In this document: one piece after another, positions 1-9,087 of the stretch
Layout of the letters: every line of letters starts with the position of its first letter
Position numbering within the stretch: the first letter of the stretch is position 1
Translations under genes and position numbers: made by a program
Assembly (NCBI GenBank): GCA_023145965.1
Contig: JAGLDC010000031.1
Span: forward strand, 1-36,328
Direction: 5' to 3'
Source of the DNA: a bacterium
GTDB taxonomy: Bacteria; UBP14; UBA6098
Length of the DNA stretch: 36,328 nt
Notes under the pieces: model-generated
The model's database searches: none
What the model was told of the DNA's origin: nothing
The model's input: the letters and a program-made list of their open reading frames with translations, nothing else

Positions 1-216
1 GGGATGGCTGGCGAAAAGCTTTGGTCCCGGTGAGTTAGTTCTCGCTGGATTACCGAAAACAGCGGTCGCACCACCCTCGGCAAAATTAGAGCGACCTAAA
101 GCTGACGAAATTAAGTCGCAATCTATAGAAAGAAAATCAGAAACGAATGATTCACCATAAGCTAAACTCGCAGTGAGAGCAACGAGCACAAAAGATATTC
201 GTATTACATATTTCAT
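1..216 (-). CDS. PorV/PorQ-like outer-membrane barrel protein, N-terminal part (3' end outside window)
   Basis: Seventy-two residues are visible, beginning with a clear Sec signal peptide (MKYVIRISFVLVALTASLAYG). After it comes a segment around residues 37-58 containing ALGRSNFAEGGATAVFGNPA. This resembles the N-terminal 'R-A-L-G-x-G-G-A ... NPA' stretch of FadL-fold barrels of the PorV/PorQ/UPF0164 kind, which in Bacteroidetes include type IX secretion components. The ATG at 214-216 follows only a weak ribosome-binding site (TAGAG). It lies 61 bases downstream of nrdJ on the same strand, with no terminator seen between, so it could be co-transcribed. The family call rests on a short N-terminal motif; the barrel itself is outside the window. 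Confidence 0.6.
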   Translation of the reverse strand, partial: MKYVIRISFVLVALTASLAYGESFVSDFLSIDCDLISSALGRSNFAEGGATAVFGNPARTNSPGPKLFASHP

Positions 217-277
217 ACTCTAGATCGTTGCAATAGACATGCCATGCCATATTCAAATTTTAATACCAGCTCGTATC

Positions 278-2662
278 CTAACCACACTTGCTAAAACCGC
301 AACTGTGGCACTTCTGACAACCCTCTTCATAGAAAAGCCTCGCACCACAATCTGGACAGATAGTGCCCATATCACCATCGTTATCCGAATTAGTGTCAAC
401 GGGTCTGAATTTAATCGTATCGACTATATTCGCTTTAGATTTATCCGCTTTAGATTCATCAGCCACACCGGAATCAGCACGCTTGCGGGCTTCGGCATAC
501 CAACGCATAGATTTCGCTATCGCATCCGGGCAAGATTTAATCATCTCTCCTCGATCCCACACGGGTGTGGGGCAAGCAATACCCTTTAGTTGTTCGATTA
601 TCTCTTCGATATCGATACCGCTTCTTAAAGCAAGACTTACAAGCCTAGAAATACCCTCAGACCAACTCTGCGCACATCCCCCAGACTTGCCTAAATGAGT
701 GAAAAGCTCGCAAGGACCCTTTTCGTCTTCATTAAGCGTGATATATAAATTACCGCAACCTGCTGCAACCTTAAAAGTCATTCCCCGAGTAATATTAGGA
801 CGAGCACGTTTACTGAGTGGCGCTTCGATAGGCACAATTTCATTTACCTGTTTCTCTTTAGCAGCCTTCTTAAGGCTCATAACTTGATTCTGCCGGCTAC
901 CGTCCCGATATATGGTCACACCCTTGCAACCGAGTTTATTCGAGAGTATATATACATTGCGAACATCCTCTTCCGTTGCACTTTCGGAGAAATTCACGGT
1001 CTTCGAAACCGCATTATCTGTGTATCTCTGAAAAGCCGCCTGAATACGAACATGCCACTCCGGAGGAATGTCATGGCTTGTCACAAAAACCCTCTTGATA
1101 TCCTCCGGTATTTCATCGATATGAGCAATTGTTCCCTCCTCGATGATCCGATGCATAAGCTCCTCTGAAAAAACACCTTCCTTTTTAAGGATATCCTCGA
1201 AATAAGGATTAATCTCAAGCATACGCGTGCCATCGAGAATATTGCGCTCGAAAGCCAATGCAAACATCGGTTCGATACCTCCTGAACATCCCGAAATAAT
1301 GCTAATCGTGCCTGTAGGAGCGATAGTAGTGACGGTAGCATTCCTGATTCGGTCCCCATCGGGGTGATCGAAAGCACTTCCTTTAAAATTCGGGAAAACA
1401 CCCCTTTCATTCGCCAATTCGATAGACTTCTGCCTACCTTCATTTTGAACAAACGACATAACCTCTTCAGCAATATTGACTGCTTCTTCGGAATTGTATG
1501 GTATTTTGAGTTCGAATAGCATGTCGGCAAAACCCATGATTCCGAGGCCTATCTTGCGGTTACCTCGAGTGTTTTCCGCAATAGCCTTAAGCGGATATTG
1601 ATTCGCATCAATGACATTATCGAGAAAATGAACGGCATCGCGAACAACACCGCGAAGCTTTCGATAATCAATCTTTTCATCCACAATAACCTTGCTGAGA
1701 TTGATACTCCCAAGATTACAGCTTTCATAAGCAAGCAACGGCTGTTCGCCACAAGGATTAGTCGATTCGATCTCACCTATGTGAGGCGTTGGATTATCGC
1801 GGTTTATGCGATCGATGAAAACAATCCCCGGTTCCCCTGTGCTCCAGGCTTGATGGATTATTTTGTCGAAGACTTCTCGGGCGTTTCTCTCCCCTACTAC
1901 TTGATTGGTTCTAGGGTTCCTGAGCTTGTATTGTGAACCATTCTCGACAGCTTCCATAAACTTCTCAGTAACAGCAACAGAAATATTAAAATTATTAAGC
2001 TGAGTAAGATCGGCTTTGCATGTGATGAAATCCTCTATATCGGGATGGTCAATCCTGAGAATCCCCATGTTTGCGCCACGGCGCGTGCCGCCTTGCTTGA
2101 CAGTCTCGGTGGCGGCATCGTAAACCTTCATGAAGCTTATCGGGCCACTCGATATACCCGTTGTGCTGTGAACTACGTCACGCGCGGGTCGAATCTTGCT
2201 AAACGAAAAACCGGTGCCTCCACCGCTTTTATGAATAAGAGCTGTATTTTTTAGCGTCTCGAAAATTCCATCCATGGAATCGGAAACTGGAAGAACAAAG
2301 CATGCTGAGAGCTGTCCGAGATACCGGCCAGCATTCATCAAAGTGGGCGAATTTGGCATAAATGCCTTATCTACCATTATTTCATAGAAATGCTTTGCCG
2401 TGTTCTTAACATCGGCATACGGATCGTATATTTTGTCTATCTCCGCTATGGTTTGCGCAACACGACGAAACATATCCTCCGGCTCTTCGATAACGCTTCC
2501 ATCCAAGTCTCGTTTGAGATATCTTTTCTTTAGAACCGTTTTCGCGTTTGCGGATAGATTTGTTTTTTTTGTAAAAAGCGTGTTATCCGAGGGATAGTCC
2601 ATAGGCAGCTCAAGTGCGGATTGGATACTCTTTCCATCTTTTGCTTTATCTTCATTTCTCAT
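278..2662 (-). CDS. nrdJ: Vitamin B12-dependent (class II) ribonucleoside-diphosphate reductase
   Basis: Makes deoxyribonucleotides from ribonucleotides using an adenosylcobalamin-generated thiyl radical, in the cytoplasm, without oxygen and without a separate small subunit. The 794-aa product has the expected cysteines: C121 (SACFVLP), the radical cysteine C304 in NPCGEQP (302-308) and C315 in ESCNLGS. The C304/C315 spacing of 11 matches well-studied class II enzymes such as that of Thermotoga. APTGTISIISGCSGGIEP lies at 448-465. The C-terminus carries a four-cysteine zinc-ribbon-like tail (CPDCG at 769, then CQKCHSCG), typical of NrdJ and thought to help re-reduce the active site. The ATG at 2662 follows AGAGG at good spacing. 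The gene has its own upstream region with NrdR-like boxes. Family assignment is secure. Confidence 0.97.
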   Translation of the reverse strand: MRNEDKAKDGKSIQSALELPMDYPSDNTLFTKKTNLSANAKTVLKKRYLKRDLDGSVIEEPEDMFRRVAQTIAEIDKIYDPYADVKNTAKHFYEIMVDKAFMPNSPTLMNAGRYLGQLSACFVLPVSDSMDGIFETLKNTALIHKSGGGTGFSFSKIRPARDVVHSTTGISSGPISFMKVYDAATETVKQGGTRRGANMGILRIDHPDIEDFITCKADLTQLNNFNISVAVTEKFMEAVENGSQYKLRNPRTNQVVGERNAREVFDKIIHQAWSTGEPGIVFIDRINRDNPTPHIGEIESTNPCGEQPLLAYESCNLGSINLSKVIVDEKIDYRKLRGVVRDAVHFLDNVIDANQYPLKAIAENTRGNRKIGLGIMGFADMLFELKIPYNSEEAVNIAEEVMSFVQNEGRQKSIELANERGVFPNFKGSAFDHPDGDRIRNATVTTIAPTGTISIISGCSGGIEPMFALAFERNILDGTRMLEINPYFEDILKKEGVFSEELMHRIIEEGTIAHIDEIPEDIKRVFVTSHDIPPEWHVRIQAAFQRYTDNAVSKTVNFSESATEEDVRNVYILSNKLGCKGVTIYRDGSRQNQVMSLKKAAKEKQVNEIVPIEAPLSKRARPNITRGMTFKVAAGCGNLYITLNEDEKGPCELFTHLGKSGGCAQSWSEGISRLVSLALRSGIDIEEIIEQLKGIACPTPVWDRGEMIKSCPDAIAKSMRWYAEARKRADSGVADESKADKSKANIVDTIKFRPVDTNSDNDGDMGTICPDCGARLFYEEGCQKCHSCGFSKCG

Positions 2663-2683
2663 TTCGAACCTCTAGTAGTTAAA

Positions 2684-2702
2684 AGATGTTAATTTAACAT
2701 CT
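2684..2702. promoter_or_regulatory. Perfect 19-bp palindrome upstream of nrdJ
   Basis: AGATGTTAA, a central T, then TTAACATCT: 9-bp arms with a one-base centre and no mismatch. It lies about 22 bases upstream of the nrdJ ATG and downstream of the proposed promoter, so it would be in the 5' leader. One-base spacing suits a dimeric DNA-binding protein better than an RNA hairpin. The binding protein is unknown. Confidence 0.5.
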
Positions 2703-2731
2703 CAGATTTCATATTTTTTTGGATGAGTGTA

Positions 2732-2760
2732 AAGTTAAGACAAAAAAATCAAAGAGTCAA
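2732..2760 (-). promoter_or_regulatory. Possible sigma-70 promoter of nrdJ
   Basis: On the minus strand TTGACT (2760-2755) is a five-of-six match to the -35 consensus; 17 bases later comes TAACTT (2737-2732), a weak -10. The NrdR-like boxes sit just upstream of the -35. The rest of the 287-base gap (2812-2949) is AT-rich with no gene, no clear terminator and no cobalamin-riboswitch motif that I can see. Confidence 0.4.
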
Positions 2761-2765
2761 GAAAA

Positions 2766-2811
2766 ATCCTACATATTGTGGTTCTTTTTTTTGAAGCACA
2801 ATAGATTGTGG
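2766..2811. promoter_or_regulatory. Tandem NrdR-box-like sites upstream of nrdJ
   Basis: Two 16-base sites resemble the NrdR box (ACACWATATATWGTGT-like). The site at 2796-2811, GCACAATAGATTGTGG, matches about 13 of 16 positions and contains the palindrome CACAAT-AG-ATTGTG. The site at 2766-2781, ATCCTACATATTGTGG, matches about 12 of 16. Their centres are 30 bp apart, close to the roughly three-helix-turn spacing known for NrdR pairs. They lie immediately upstream of the proposed -35. NrdR represses ribonucleotide reductase genes in many bacteria; that it acts here is inferred. No nrdR gene is in the window. Confidence 0.6.
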
Positions 2812-2949
2812 ATAATGCACGTATTTTCACTCTAAAATAGAGCATTTTCATTGCTGTTATTGGATTTCTGAATGTTTATAACTTATTAACTATGAGTGAA
2901 TAAATTTTATAGCCATAAAAATTGTTTTATTTTCTAAATTATATTTACT

Positions 2950-5900
2950 TTAGAAAACCAATCTGACACTTGCGGTTGCTGTATGTTCGGGAAGACGTCC
3001 CGTTCGGCTAAGAAGATCGTAAGAGAGGTTTATTGTCGTTCCGGTGGCGATATCGACATTGGTTGAAAGGGACAGCTTGCCATTATCACCAATAAAATCG
3101 CCCTCGGCCATATCATATGGTAAAATGCCATTATATTCATCTCCGGCTAATACTCGCGAATATTGAAAATCAACACGAAGGTTTCCGAAGTCAAAGAAAT
3201 ATGTCAGTCCCGGATTAATAGCAGTTCTATCTATAATCATCGGTTCCTCGGGCCAATTATCGGTTTCGACGAGATAAGAAGCATTCATTTTCGTCTGAAA
3301 TCTATTTGAAAGCATCTTATTCCAAGATATGATCAAGGACTGCCCTTTTAGCTCAGTTCCAGTCCTTGAATTATCCGGATATATTCTCGCTGAATTTGAA
3401 AGCACCGTGGTCGCTGTAAAATTGCCTATCTTAGAGAAACTCAGGCGTCCCTCTATTTCATAATCATTCGCCCATCGAATTTCCTCTCCAGTAGTAAACT
3501 GAGCATTCCGATATTTATTATATCTGCGATGTAAAGTGAGGCTTCTCGACCGCCGAGAGCCAATCCTAATATTGCCTTCAGTCAAAAACCGCCCTAATAA
3601 AAGATACTCATTTGAGAGCATATCTGAGGGATCTAACAAGTAGGCTTCGACAGAACTCTTTGAAGAGCTACCCTCGTTTCGAATAAATCCATCGAACGAC
3701 AGCGCACGAATATAATCCATCGCAAACCAATTGCCCTCAAGATCACTGAAATCGACACTCAGATTTGCCTTTAGATCGGAATTTATCGAGGGTGTAAAAA
3801 TGCCCGTTGGTAGATATTTTTTTAAATAATCTCCTCCCACCGATGGAATATATTCGTTTCTATCGACATCGTATTCGTAGTTACCAGAACCATACCCGAC
3901 AAATTCATAGAAAGGTTCGAGAACCTCACTTTGTTCTCGCGAAAGCTCATATCGCAATCGCAGGTCACTTCTTGGGATTTTCATTCTAATCGAACCGTTT
4001 ACACTTCCGATATCTGACTTAATATTGTTAGAGAAACCTGTAAGATCTTCGAATTCTCGGTGATTTGCGACGATCTGCCAATCGTAAATTTTACTTGAAA
4101 GCTTGTATGTCTTCACCTGTGAATAAGCCATCAGGCCCATCGAATCGGATTTTTCGTCATATCTATACTCGATACCGGGGACAAAGGATACTCTCTCCAA
4201 AGGAAGGAATCCTATCGAACTCTCGATCTGATAAAAACGGAAACCCGCCTCGCCAGATTTATCTTCGAATAATGCGCTTGTTTTGGGTTCTAAAAACCAC
4301 AATTTACCCGAAATATCACCCCAATACTTATTCCATTTAGCTAAAGAGCGTATGTTAGAAGAGTTTCCATTGATATTCAATGCTGTGGAGTGATATGAAA
4401 TACTCGATATAAGGCGTTTACTATCCGAATCACCGATCACGTTAGAGCCATATGCTGCAGTTATTTCGAGAGGTTCTATAGGCTTGTAAACAATCGAGCC
4501 TTCCGCGAGTTCCTCACCTCCACCCTTTTCGGAAACCCCCCAATCGCGAAGAAATTCGGCGTCATCCATTCGACCGATAGAGGAAAAACGCTCACCCTTA
4601 TGTCGAAGTTTCGCGTTAACATTGACTTCTCCAATGTCACTTCCGAAAAAAACAAGTCCTCTCGTTAGATCGAGTTTAACCAAGTATGCACCATCTGAGT
4701 TGTCATTATCGTCACTGCTTGAAAGGCGGTTAAGGTCTATCGATGAAGTCGCAACCTCACCGCTAATCTTCATGTTTTCTACTGGCTCGAATTCGGTTCC
4801 GATATCTATAACCGAATGCGAAATCGGCAAAGGCAAAGACCTAATCGGTCTAAAGCTTCCAAAATCCGAACCGACATACTCGTATCTACAGAGGGAAATA
4901 TAATTATAATCTCCTTTGCCCGAGCCTACATTCTCGAAAACTACATCCCAGTCACCATCACCATCACCGATCCATTCAAAATGCTCGTTTGAGGTAGCGG
5001 AATCGACCAGGAAATAATCGCCGGTATCCGATAGTGTAGCATTGATCATATAGGCAGAATCGGCATTATCGCCGGCGACTTCCAGGGCAGCAAGCTCTTC
5101 TTCGGAAAACTCCAAAGTAAGAGGATTATGTGAGTCATCGGCCTCTATCATAGCCGAATAGGAAAATTTCAGCTTCTCGAATGGATCGATATTGCCCGAA
5201 AGACCGTAAAAACTACGCCTGAATTCGAGGTCTGTATATTGGAAATCTATTATAACTCTATCGTTTATACCGACTTGGCGATTAGATGTGAATGTTATCT
5301 GACCGAGATTATAGTCAATTGTGTAATCGTTATCGAGACCGCGGTCGAGTTTAGAACCGTTAAGCCATACTACCTCTGAGCCAGCTAGGATTTGAACCGA
5401 GCTATTTTCGTTTACTGATACTTGATATGGTCCTTGATTACCTTCAGAACATGTAAACTCATAAGATGCCCATATACCTTCGAGGATTGCACCGGCGATC
5501 TCGCCTGTAACCTTATCGGAGAAGCCCTTCAACTGAACACCAGAAAGTCTTCGATTGTATGATGAAAATTCCCCTTGGGCAAATGTGGCATTAAAATCGC
5601 CAAAATTTGCCGAGAAAAACGGCCCTTTGATACTTATAAAAACCTGATCGAGCTGAGCAATCTTCTCGGATGTTCCTTCTGGTTGAATTGGCAAATCCTG
5701 ATCGCTGAGCATAGCGGTTATTTCAACATCCTCGCCTATACTTCCAAAAGCTTCGAGTTGAAAAGCCGATTCTACACTTGCATCGCGCCTGCTACCGATC
5801 TTTATTCCCCTTAGAAGGCTTCCTGAGTGCGTAAGCCTATTATTTTCCGGAATCATGGACATATTGACCCTAGGTTGCCTTTCGAGAAGACGCCCGCCAG

Positions 5901-6210
5901 TCCCACTAGGCACTTTATGACGGATTTTCAGTGGGATTTTAAGGTCGATATATGAATATACAATCTTGATGGAATCGCAAATAGGTTCACCGTTAAGTTT
6001 AATAATCCCTTCAATCCGATTTATGGAGTATCTTTCGGGTGAAATATACGATTCTCCACAGAAAAGCGACTCACTCAAATCGACAATAAAACTATCGGGA
6101 AGAGTAATAAGATTCCCCAGAGGCTTAATAAATACCTCATTTCGCACAGAAAAACTAGAACATGCAATGCTGAGCACTAAAGGAATAATTATTTTGAAAG
6201 TTCTATTCAA
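2950..6210 (-). CDS. Large outer-membrane beta-barrel protein, unknown function
   Basis: A 1086-aa exported protein with an N-terminal signal peptide (residues 1 to about 21) and a terminal strand ending VRLVF, with the C-terminal Phe common in barrel proteins. Residues 168-194 (LSDQDLPIQPEGTSEKIAQL...) and 258-325 (NQGPYQVSV, GSEVVWLNG, NDYTIDYNLGQITFTS, RVIIDFQYTD) resemble stretches I know from large FCB outer-membrane proteins, including the SprA group, but the protein is much shorter than SprA. Residues 340-1086 are rich in alternating beta-strand patterns. The start is TTG (6210-6208), overlapping the upstream gene by 8 bases, so translation is probably coupled; no strong ribosome-binding site is seen. 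Last gene of the cluster running down from 9023. Role unknown: transport, secretion or structure are all possible. Confidence 0.65.
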   Translation of the reverse strand: MNRTFKIIIPLVLSIACSSFSVRNEVFIKPLGNLITLPDSFIVDLSESLFCGESYISPERYSINRIEGIIKLNGEPICDSIKIVYSYIDLKIPLKIRHKVPSGTGGRLLERQPRVNMSMIPENNRLTHSGSLLRGIKIGSRRDASVESAFQLEAFGSIGEDVEITAMLSDQDLPIQPEGTSEKIAQLDQVFISIKGPFFSANFGDFNATFAQGEFSSYNRRLSGVQLKGFSDKVTGEIAGAILEGIWASYEFTCSEGNQGPYQVSVNENSSVQILAGSEVVWLNGSKLDRGLDNDYTIDYNLGQITFTSNRQVGINDRVIIDFQYTDLEFRRSFYGLSGNIDPFEKLKFSYSAMIEADDSHNPLTLEFSEEELAALEVAGDNADSAYMINATLSDTGDYFLVDSATSNEHFEWIGDGDGDWDVVFENVGSGKGDYNYISLCRYEYVGSDFGSFRPIRSLPLPISHSVIDIGTEFEPVENMKISGEVATSSIDLNRLSSSDDNDNSDGAYLVKLDLTRGLVFFGSDIGEVNVNAKLRHKGERFSSIGRMDDAEFLRDWGVSEKGGGEELAEGSIVYKPIEPLEITAAYGSNVIGDSDSKRLISSISYHSTALNINGNSSNIRSLAKWNKYWGDISGKLWFLEPKTSALFEDKSGEAGFRFYQIESSIGFLPLERVSFVPGIEYRYDEKSDSMGLMAYSQVKTYKLSSKIYDWQIVANHREFEDLTGFSNNIKSDIGSVNGSIRMKIPRSDLRLRYELSREQSEVLEPFYEFVGYGSGNYEYDVDRNEYIPSVGGDYLKKYLPTGIFTPSINSDLKANLSVDFSDLEGNWFAMDYIRALSFDGFIRNEGSSSKSSVEAYLLDPSDMLSNEYLLLGRFLTEGNIRIGSRRSRSLTLHRRYNKYRNAQFTTGEEIRWANDYEIEGRLSFSKIGNFTATTVLSNSARIYPDNSRTGTELKGQSLIISWNKMLSNRFQTKMNASYLVETDNWPEEPMIIDRTAINPGLTYFFDFGNLRVDFQYSRVLAGDEYNGILPYDMAEGDFIGDNGKLSLSTNVDIATGTTINLSYDLLSRTGRLPEHTATASVRLVF

Positions 6211-7018
6211 TTTTCAATAAAGATTCGACGCATATTATTTTGTTTCCATATAGTAAAACCATCCTACCCGAAATATTTTGGATTACAGCTGAAACTTCAG
6301 CCTCAAATTCCATTGGTTTTTGGATTCCATCGACTATCGTTATAGCGCTTTTTTTACCGATTATATAAAATCCATCACTGCCAGAAAAAGCACCCAAAGG
6401 GGATTCGACATCTGTAAAATGAATCGTCGAGATCGGTTGGCCATAAAGAGAATAAATATAAACCGCCTCAGATGTTGTAATATTGAATCTCTTTGTAACA
6501 CGGTCGAAACCCAGAGAGTTAATTTTATCAACCCTCTTCAACTCAGGGATTAAAAATTGTCTTGGATTGGTATCCCTCCAGTCCTGAAAAAGGTAAAACT
6601 CATTTTTCCCGGCATCATAGATAAGAATCCTACCATCGGTAGAAACAGCAATTTTATCCGGTCTTAATTTTACTCCGGTCAAATTTAAAGAAATCCTAGT
6701 CGGCAAGCGAAGGTTTCTATCGGTAATAAAAATTGCCATGCCTTCACGATCTGCCAGATACAACCAGCCGACACTTAAAGCAATATCCGATATATGGATA
6801 ATCTCCATCGACAGAGCATCGTCTTCAAGTTCAGCCCTTATTTGCCCAGTCGAATCCAGAGCTATAACTTGCCCGAAATCATCTAGAAGATAGAATCCAC
6901 CAAAACCATCACTGGCTATATCTATCGCTTTGAAATCCGCTGGAAATGGTATAGAATTGCTAACGCCCATCAGTGTATAGGCAATTATCAATATGCACAA
7001 TATCTTATTGATAAACAT
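6203..7018 (-). CDS. Exported beta-propeller-like protein of unknown function
   Basis: A 271-aa product with a signal peptide (MFINKILCILIIAYTLMGVS) and, after it, repeated short blocks alternating hydrophobic strands with polar turns, such as GFGGFYLLDDFGQVIALDST, GWLYLADREGMAIF, DGRILIYDAGKNEFYLF and DGFYIIGKKSAITIV. This is the look of NHL or six-bladed propeller repeats. I start it at the ATG at 7018, because GAGGTG, seven bases before it, forms the end of the upstream ATPase gene, and because this places the signal peptide at the terminus; an ATG at 7039 would overlap that gene. It lies 4 bases after the ATPase stop and overlaps the following barrel gene by 8 bases, so the three are tightly linked. 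A periplasmic partner for the barrel is a reasonable guess. Confidence 0.6.
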   Translation of the reverse strand: MFINKILCILIIAYTLMGVSNSIPFPADFKAIDIASDGFGGFYLLDDFGQVIALDSTGQIRAELEDDALSMEIIHISDIALSVGWLYLADREGMAIFITDRNLRLPTRISLNLTGVKLRPDKIAVSTDGRILIYDAGKNEFYLFQDWRDTNPRQFLIPELKRVDKINSLGFDRVTKRFNITTSEAVYIYSLYGQPISTIHFTDVESPLGAFSGSDGFYIIGKKSAITIVDGIQKPMEFEAEVSAVIQNISGRMVLLYGNKIICVESLLKIE

Positions 7019-7022
7019 AATC

Positions 7023-8441
7023 TTACACCTCAGAATCAAAGTAGATCCCCATAGACTTTCTCAAACGCTTATCTTCGAAAAAAGCATTTGTTTCTCCATC
7101 CCAAACAATCCCCCCAGACTCGAGTATTATAGTCCTTTGAGTGCATTTTTCGGCAAGCTCGAAATCATGTGTAATTATCATTATCGTCTTTCCCTTTGAG
7201 GAAAGCAATTCTACTATATCCCTAAAGCGATGTCTTCCATCATTGTCAAGCGAGGCTGTGGGTTCGTCGAATATTATGAAATCCCTATCCATCGCAATAA
7301 CTCCAGCTATTCCGACCCACCTTTGTTGGCCATCAGATAAATCAAAAGGAGATTTATTATATACCTCTTGCTGAATTCCGACGACCTCAAGTGCCTTCTC
7401 TGCTTTATTCCTAACATTATCCATTCCAAGATTTTTTGGGCCAAACTCCACATCCTCTATCACCGTCTCGGCAAATAACTGCCTTGCAGGGAATTGAAAA
7501 CACATCGAGACATATAACTCAATCTCTGCAGATTTTGCCCCTGAAACCTTGGCCGAACCGAGGTTCGGTTTAAATAGGCCAGCGCAAACCTTTGCAAGAG
7601 TAGTTTTTCCGGAGCCACTGGCCCCGAGAAGGCCTATTCTCGTTCCGCTTTGAATCTTAAGGTCAATTCCATTAATCGCTTTAAAAGAATCATATTTAAA
7701 TTCAATATCATTAAATTGATAGCACTTTTTATTTAATGTATTACTTAAGGTGATAGGCTTTATATAAGCTTTTCCATTTAAGTTACCTTGTTTTATTACG
7801 CCTTTTTCAATAGTAACTATTCTGTCAGAGCGTCGAGCCGAAGTTTCTGACTGGGTTATATAGAGGATGGCGGTTTCGCTATCGCGAAGCTCGCCTATCT
7901 TGCGCCAAAAAAGCCTCTTGCCCTCATAATCGAGAAAAGCATCCGGTTCATCGAGGATCAAAAGACGGGGTTTCAGCGCCACAGTAGAGGCAAGGGCGCA
8001 TCGCTCCAAATTCCCACCGGATAGCTCGTCTATATTCTTCTTTAACGATGACTCCAAACCGAAATCTCGGGCTACGTTCATAATAATATTTTTAATTTCG
8101 ACGGACGGTATGCGTGCATTTTCAGGAGTAAAAGCTAATTCTCTTTCGACAGATGTCGCAATTATTCCTTCCGAGGGATCTTGAAAGAGAAATCCAACTG
8201 TTCCAGGATTGAAATAGAAATGCTCATCGAAAATATTCTGACCATCGAAAAGAACTTCGCCAGAATTCGGGCGAATAATCCCGGCAATTATCATCGCCAG
8301 TGTAGTTTTGCCCGAACCATTAGCCCCATAAAGAGAAACCATCTCGCCGGGTAATATTTTTAGATCGATACCTCTTAAAAGTTGAATCTCATCAGCCAAA
8401 TACGAATACCTAACATCAGATACATCAATAAGATAAGACAT
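7023..8441 (-). CDS. Fused double ECF-type ABC transporter ATPase (EcfA-EcfA')
   Basis: A 472-aa cytoplasmic protein made of two ABC ATPase domains. Domain 1: Walker A GANGSGKT (39-46), Q-loop FLFQDPSEG (Q87), signature LSGGN (140-144), Walker B LLILDEPDA (160-168). Domain 2: Walker A GASGSGKT (273-280), Q-loop FQFPARQLF (Q316), followed by TVIEDVEFGPKNLG, which is characteristic of energy-coupling factor (CbiO/EcfA) ATPases, signature LSDGQ (368-372), Walker B FIIFDEPTA and switch His in IITHD (H424). Domain 1 has ITQSE where the switch histidine is expected, so it may be the weaker catalytic site. ECF ATPases drive uptake of vitamins or metal ions together with an EcfT and a substrate-binding S protein; neither is recognisable in the window. 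The four-helix protein at 8520 and an exported protein at 6203 flank it in the same direction. Confidence 0.88.
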   Translation of the reverse strand: MSYLIDVSDVRYSYLADEIQLLRGIDLKILPGEMVSLYGANGSGKTTLAMIIAGIIRPNSGEVLFDGQNIFDEHFYFNPGTVGFLFQDPSEGIIATSVERELAFTPENARIPSVEIKNIIMNVARDFGLESSLKKNIDELSGGNLERCALASTVALKPRLLILDEPDAFLDYEGKRLFWRKIGELRDSETAILYITQSETSARRSDRIVTIEKGVIKQGNLNGKAYIKPITLSNTLNKKCYQFNDIEFKYDSFKAINGIDLKIQSGTRIGLLGASGSGKTTLAKVCAGLFKPNLGSAKVSGAKSAEIELYVSMCFQFPARQLFAETVIEDVEFGPKNLGMDNVRNKAEKALEVVGIQQEVYNKSPFDLSDGQQRWVGIAGVIAMDRDFIIFDEPTASLDNDGRHRFRDIVELLSSKGKTIMIITHDFELAEKCTQRTIILESGGIVWDGETNAFFEDKRLRKSMGIYFDSEV

Positions 8442-8519
8442 TCATTTGCCAAAATATATAGTTATAATTCCGCATATTATTTTTTAAATAACCAAAAATC
8501 AGATAGAAATTTAGCTTCA

Positions 8520-9023
8520 TCATTCCTTCGAAAAAGTGCGCCCGCATTTATTCAATAAACATAAGATCAAAAAGAACTCCGGTATTAACAAATAAGCCTC
8601 AGAGATACATATAATTATCCATGGAGTGAGAAACCACGGAGCTTGCATCATGCCAAACATAACCATGATCTCCGAAGCAAATGGTATAGCCCTTGAAATA
8701 TAGAAAAAAGCCAGAAATCCAATATAGATAACTTGCAGTATCGAGTTTATGAAAAGAAAAACAGGATATATTCTCCTTTTAGAAAGAGATAAAATTGCCT
8801 CTACTATAAATAAAACAGCCAATACTATAAAGCCTATAGAAACAACAGAAACAGGTTTGACAAATTCCGGAAGCTGGGCTACCGTATTATATGGAAATCC
8901 TAGCCCCATTAGAAACCTGGGGATTGTTGCTAATCTCAGCCCAATAAGTATATTAGAAATGGCATAAGCTAAGGCTAGTAAACTAATGTATATGAAACAG
9001 TTAGCACTATTTTTCTTTTCCAT
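8520..9023 (-). CDS. Four-helix integral membrane protein, unknown function
   Basis: I start it at the ATG at 9023, since GGAG lies five bases upstream; the frame is open for 17 more codons without a good site. The 167-aa product has about four hydrophobic helices, at roughly residues 9-31, 55-80, 85-110 and 128-155, with a lysine/serine-rich loop (SLSKRR) and a basic C-terminus. It is the first gene of the minus-strand cluster, 78 bases before the double ATPase, and is preceded by a good promoter. An S component of an ECF transporter normally has five or six helices, and I see no EcfT-type arginine motif, so it is not clearly either. Family not recognised. Confidence 0.6.
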   Translation of the reverse strand: MEKKNSANCFIYISLLALAYAISNILIGLRLATIPRFLMGLGFPYNTVAQLPEFVKPVSVVSIGFIVLAVLFIVEAILSLSKRRIYPVFLFINSILQVIYIGFLAFFYISRAIPFASEIMVMFGMMQAPWFLTPWIIICISEAYLLIPEFFLILCLLNKCGRTFSKE

Positions 9024-9087
9024 ATAAACTCCGGCGAATAACATTCTCTCATGTGATATAGTATTCCAAATCACTTAAACATGACAA

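Noticed and set aside
2663-2949. Cobalamin riboswitch upstream of the B12-dependent reductase
   Set aside because: The region is AT-rich and short, and I see no B12-box-like GCCACTG motif or the expected multi-stem layout.
8520-9023. S or T component of the ECF transporter
   Set aside because: Only about four helices and no EcfT-type arginine motifs; the evidence is insufficient to call it.
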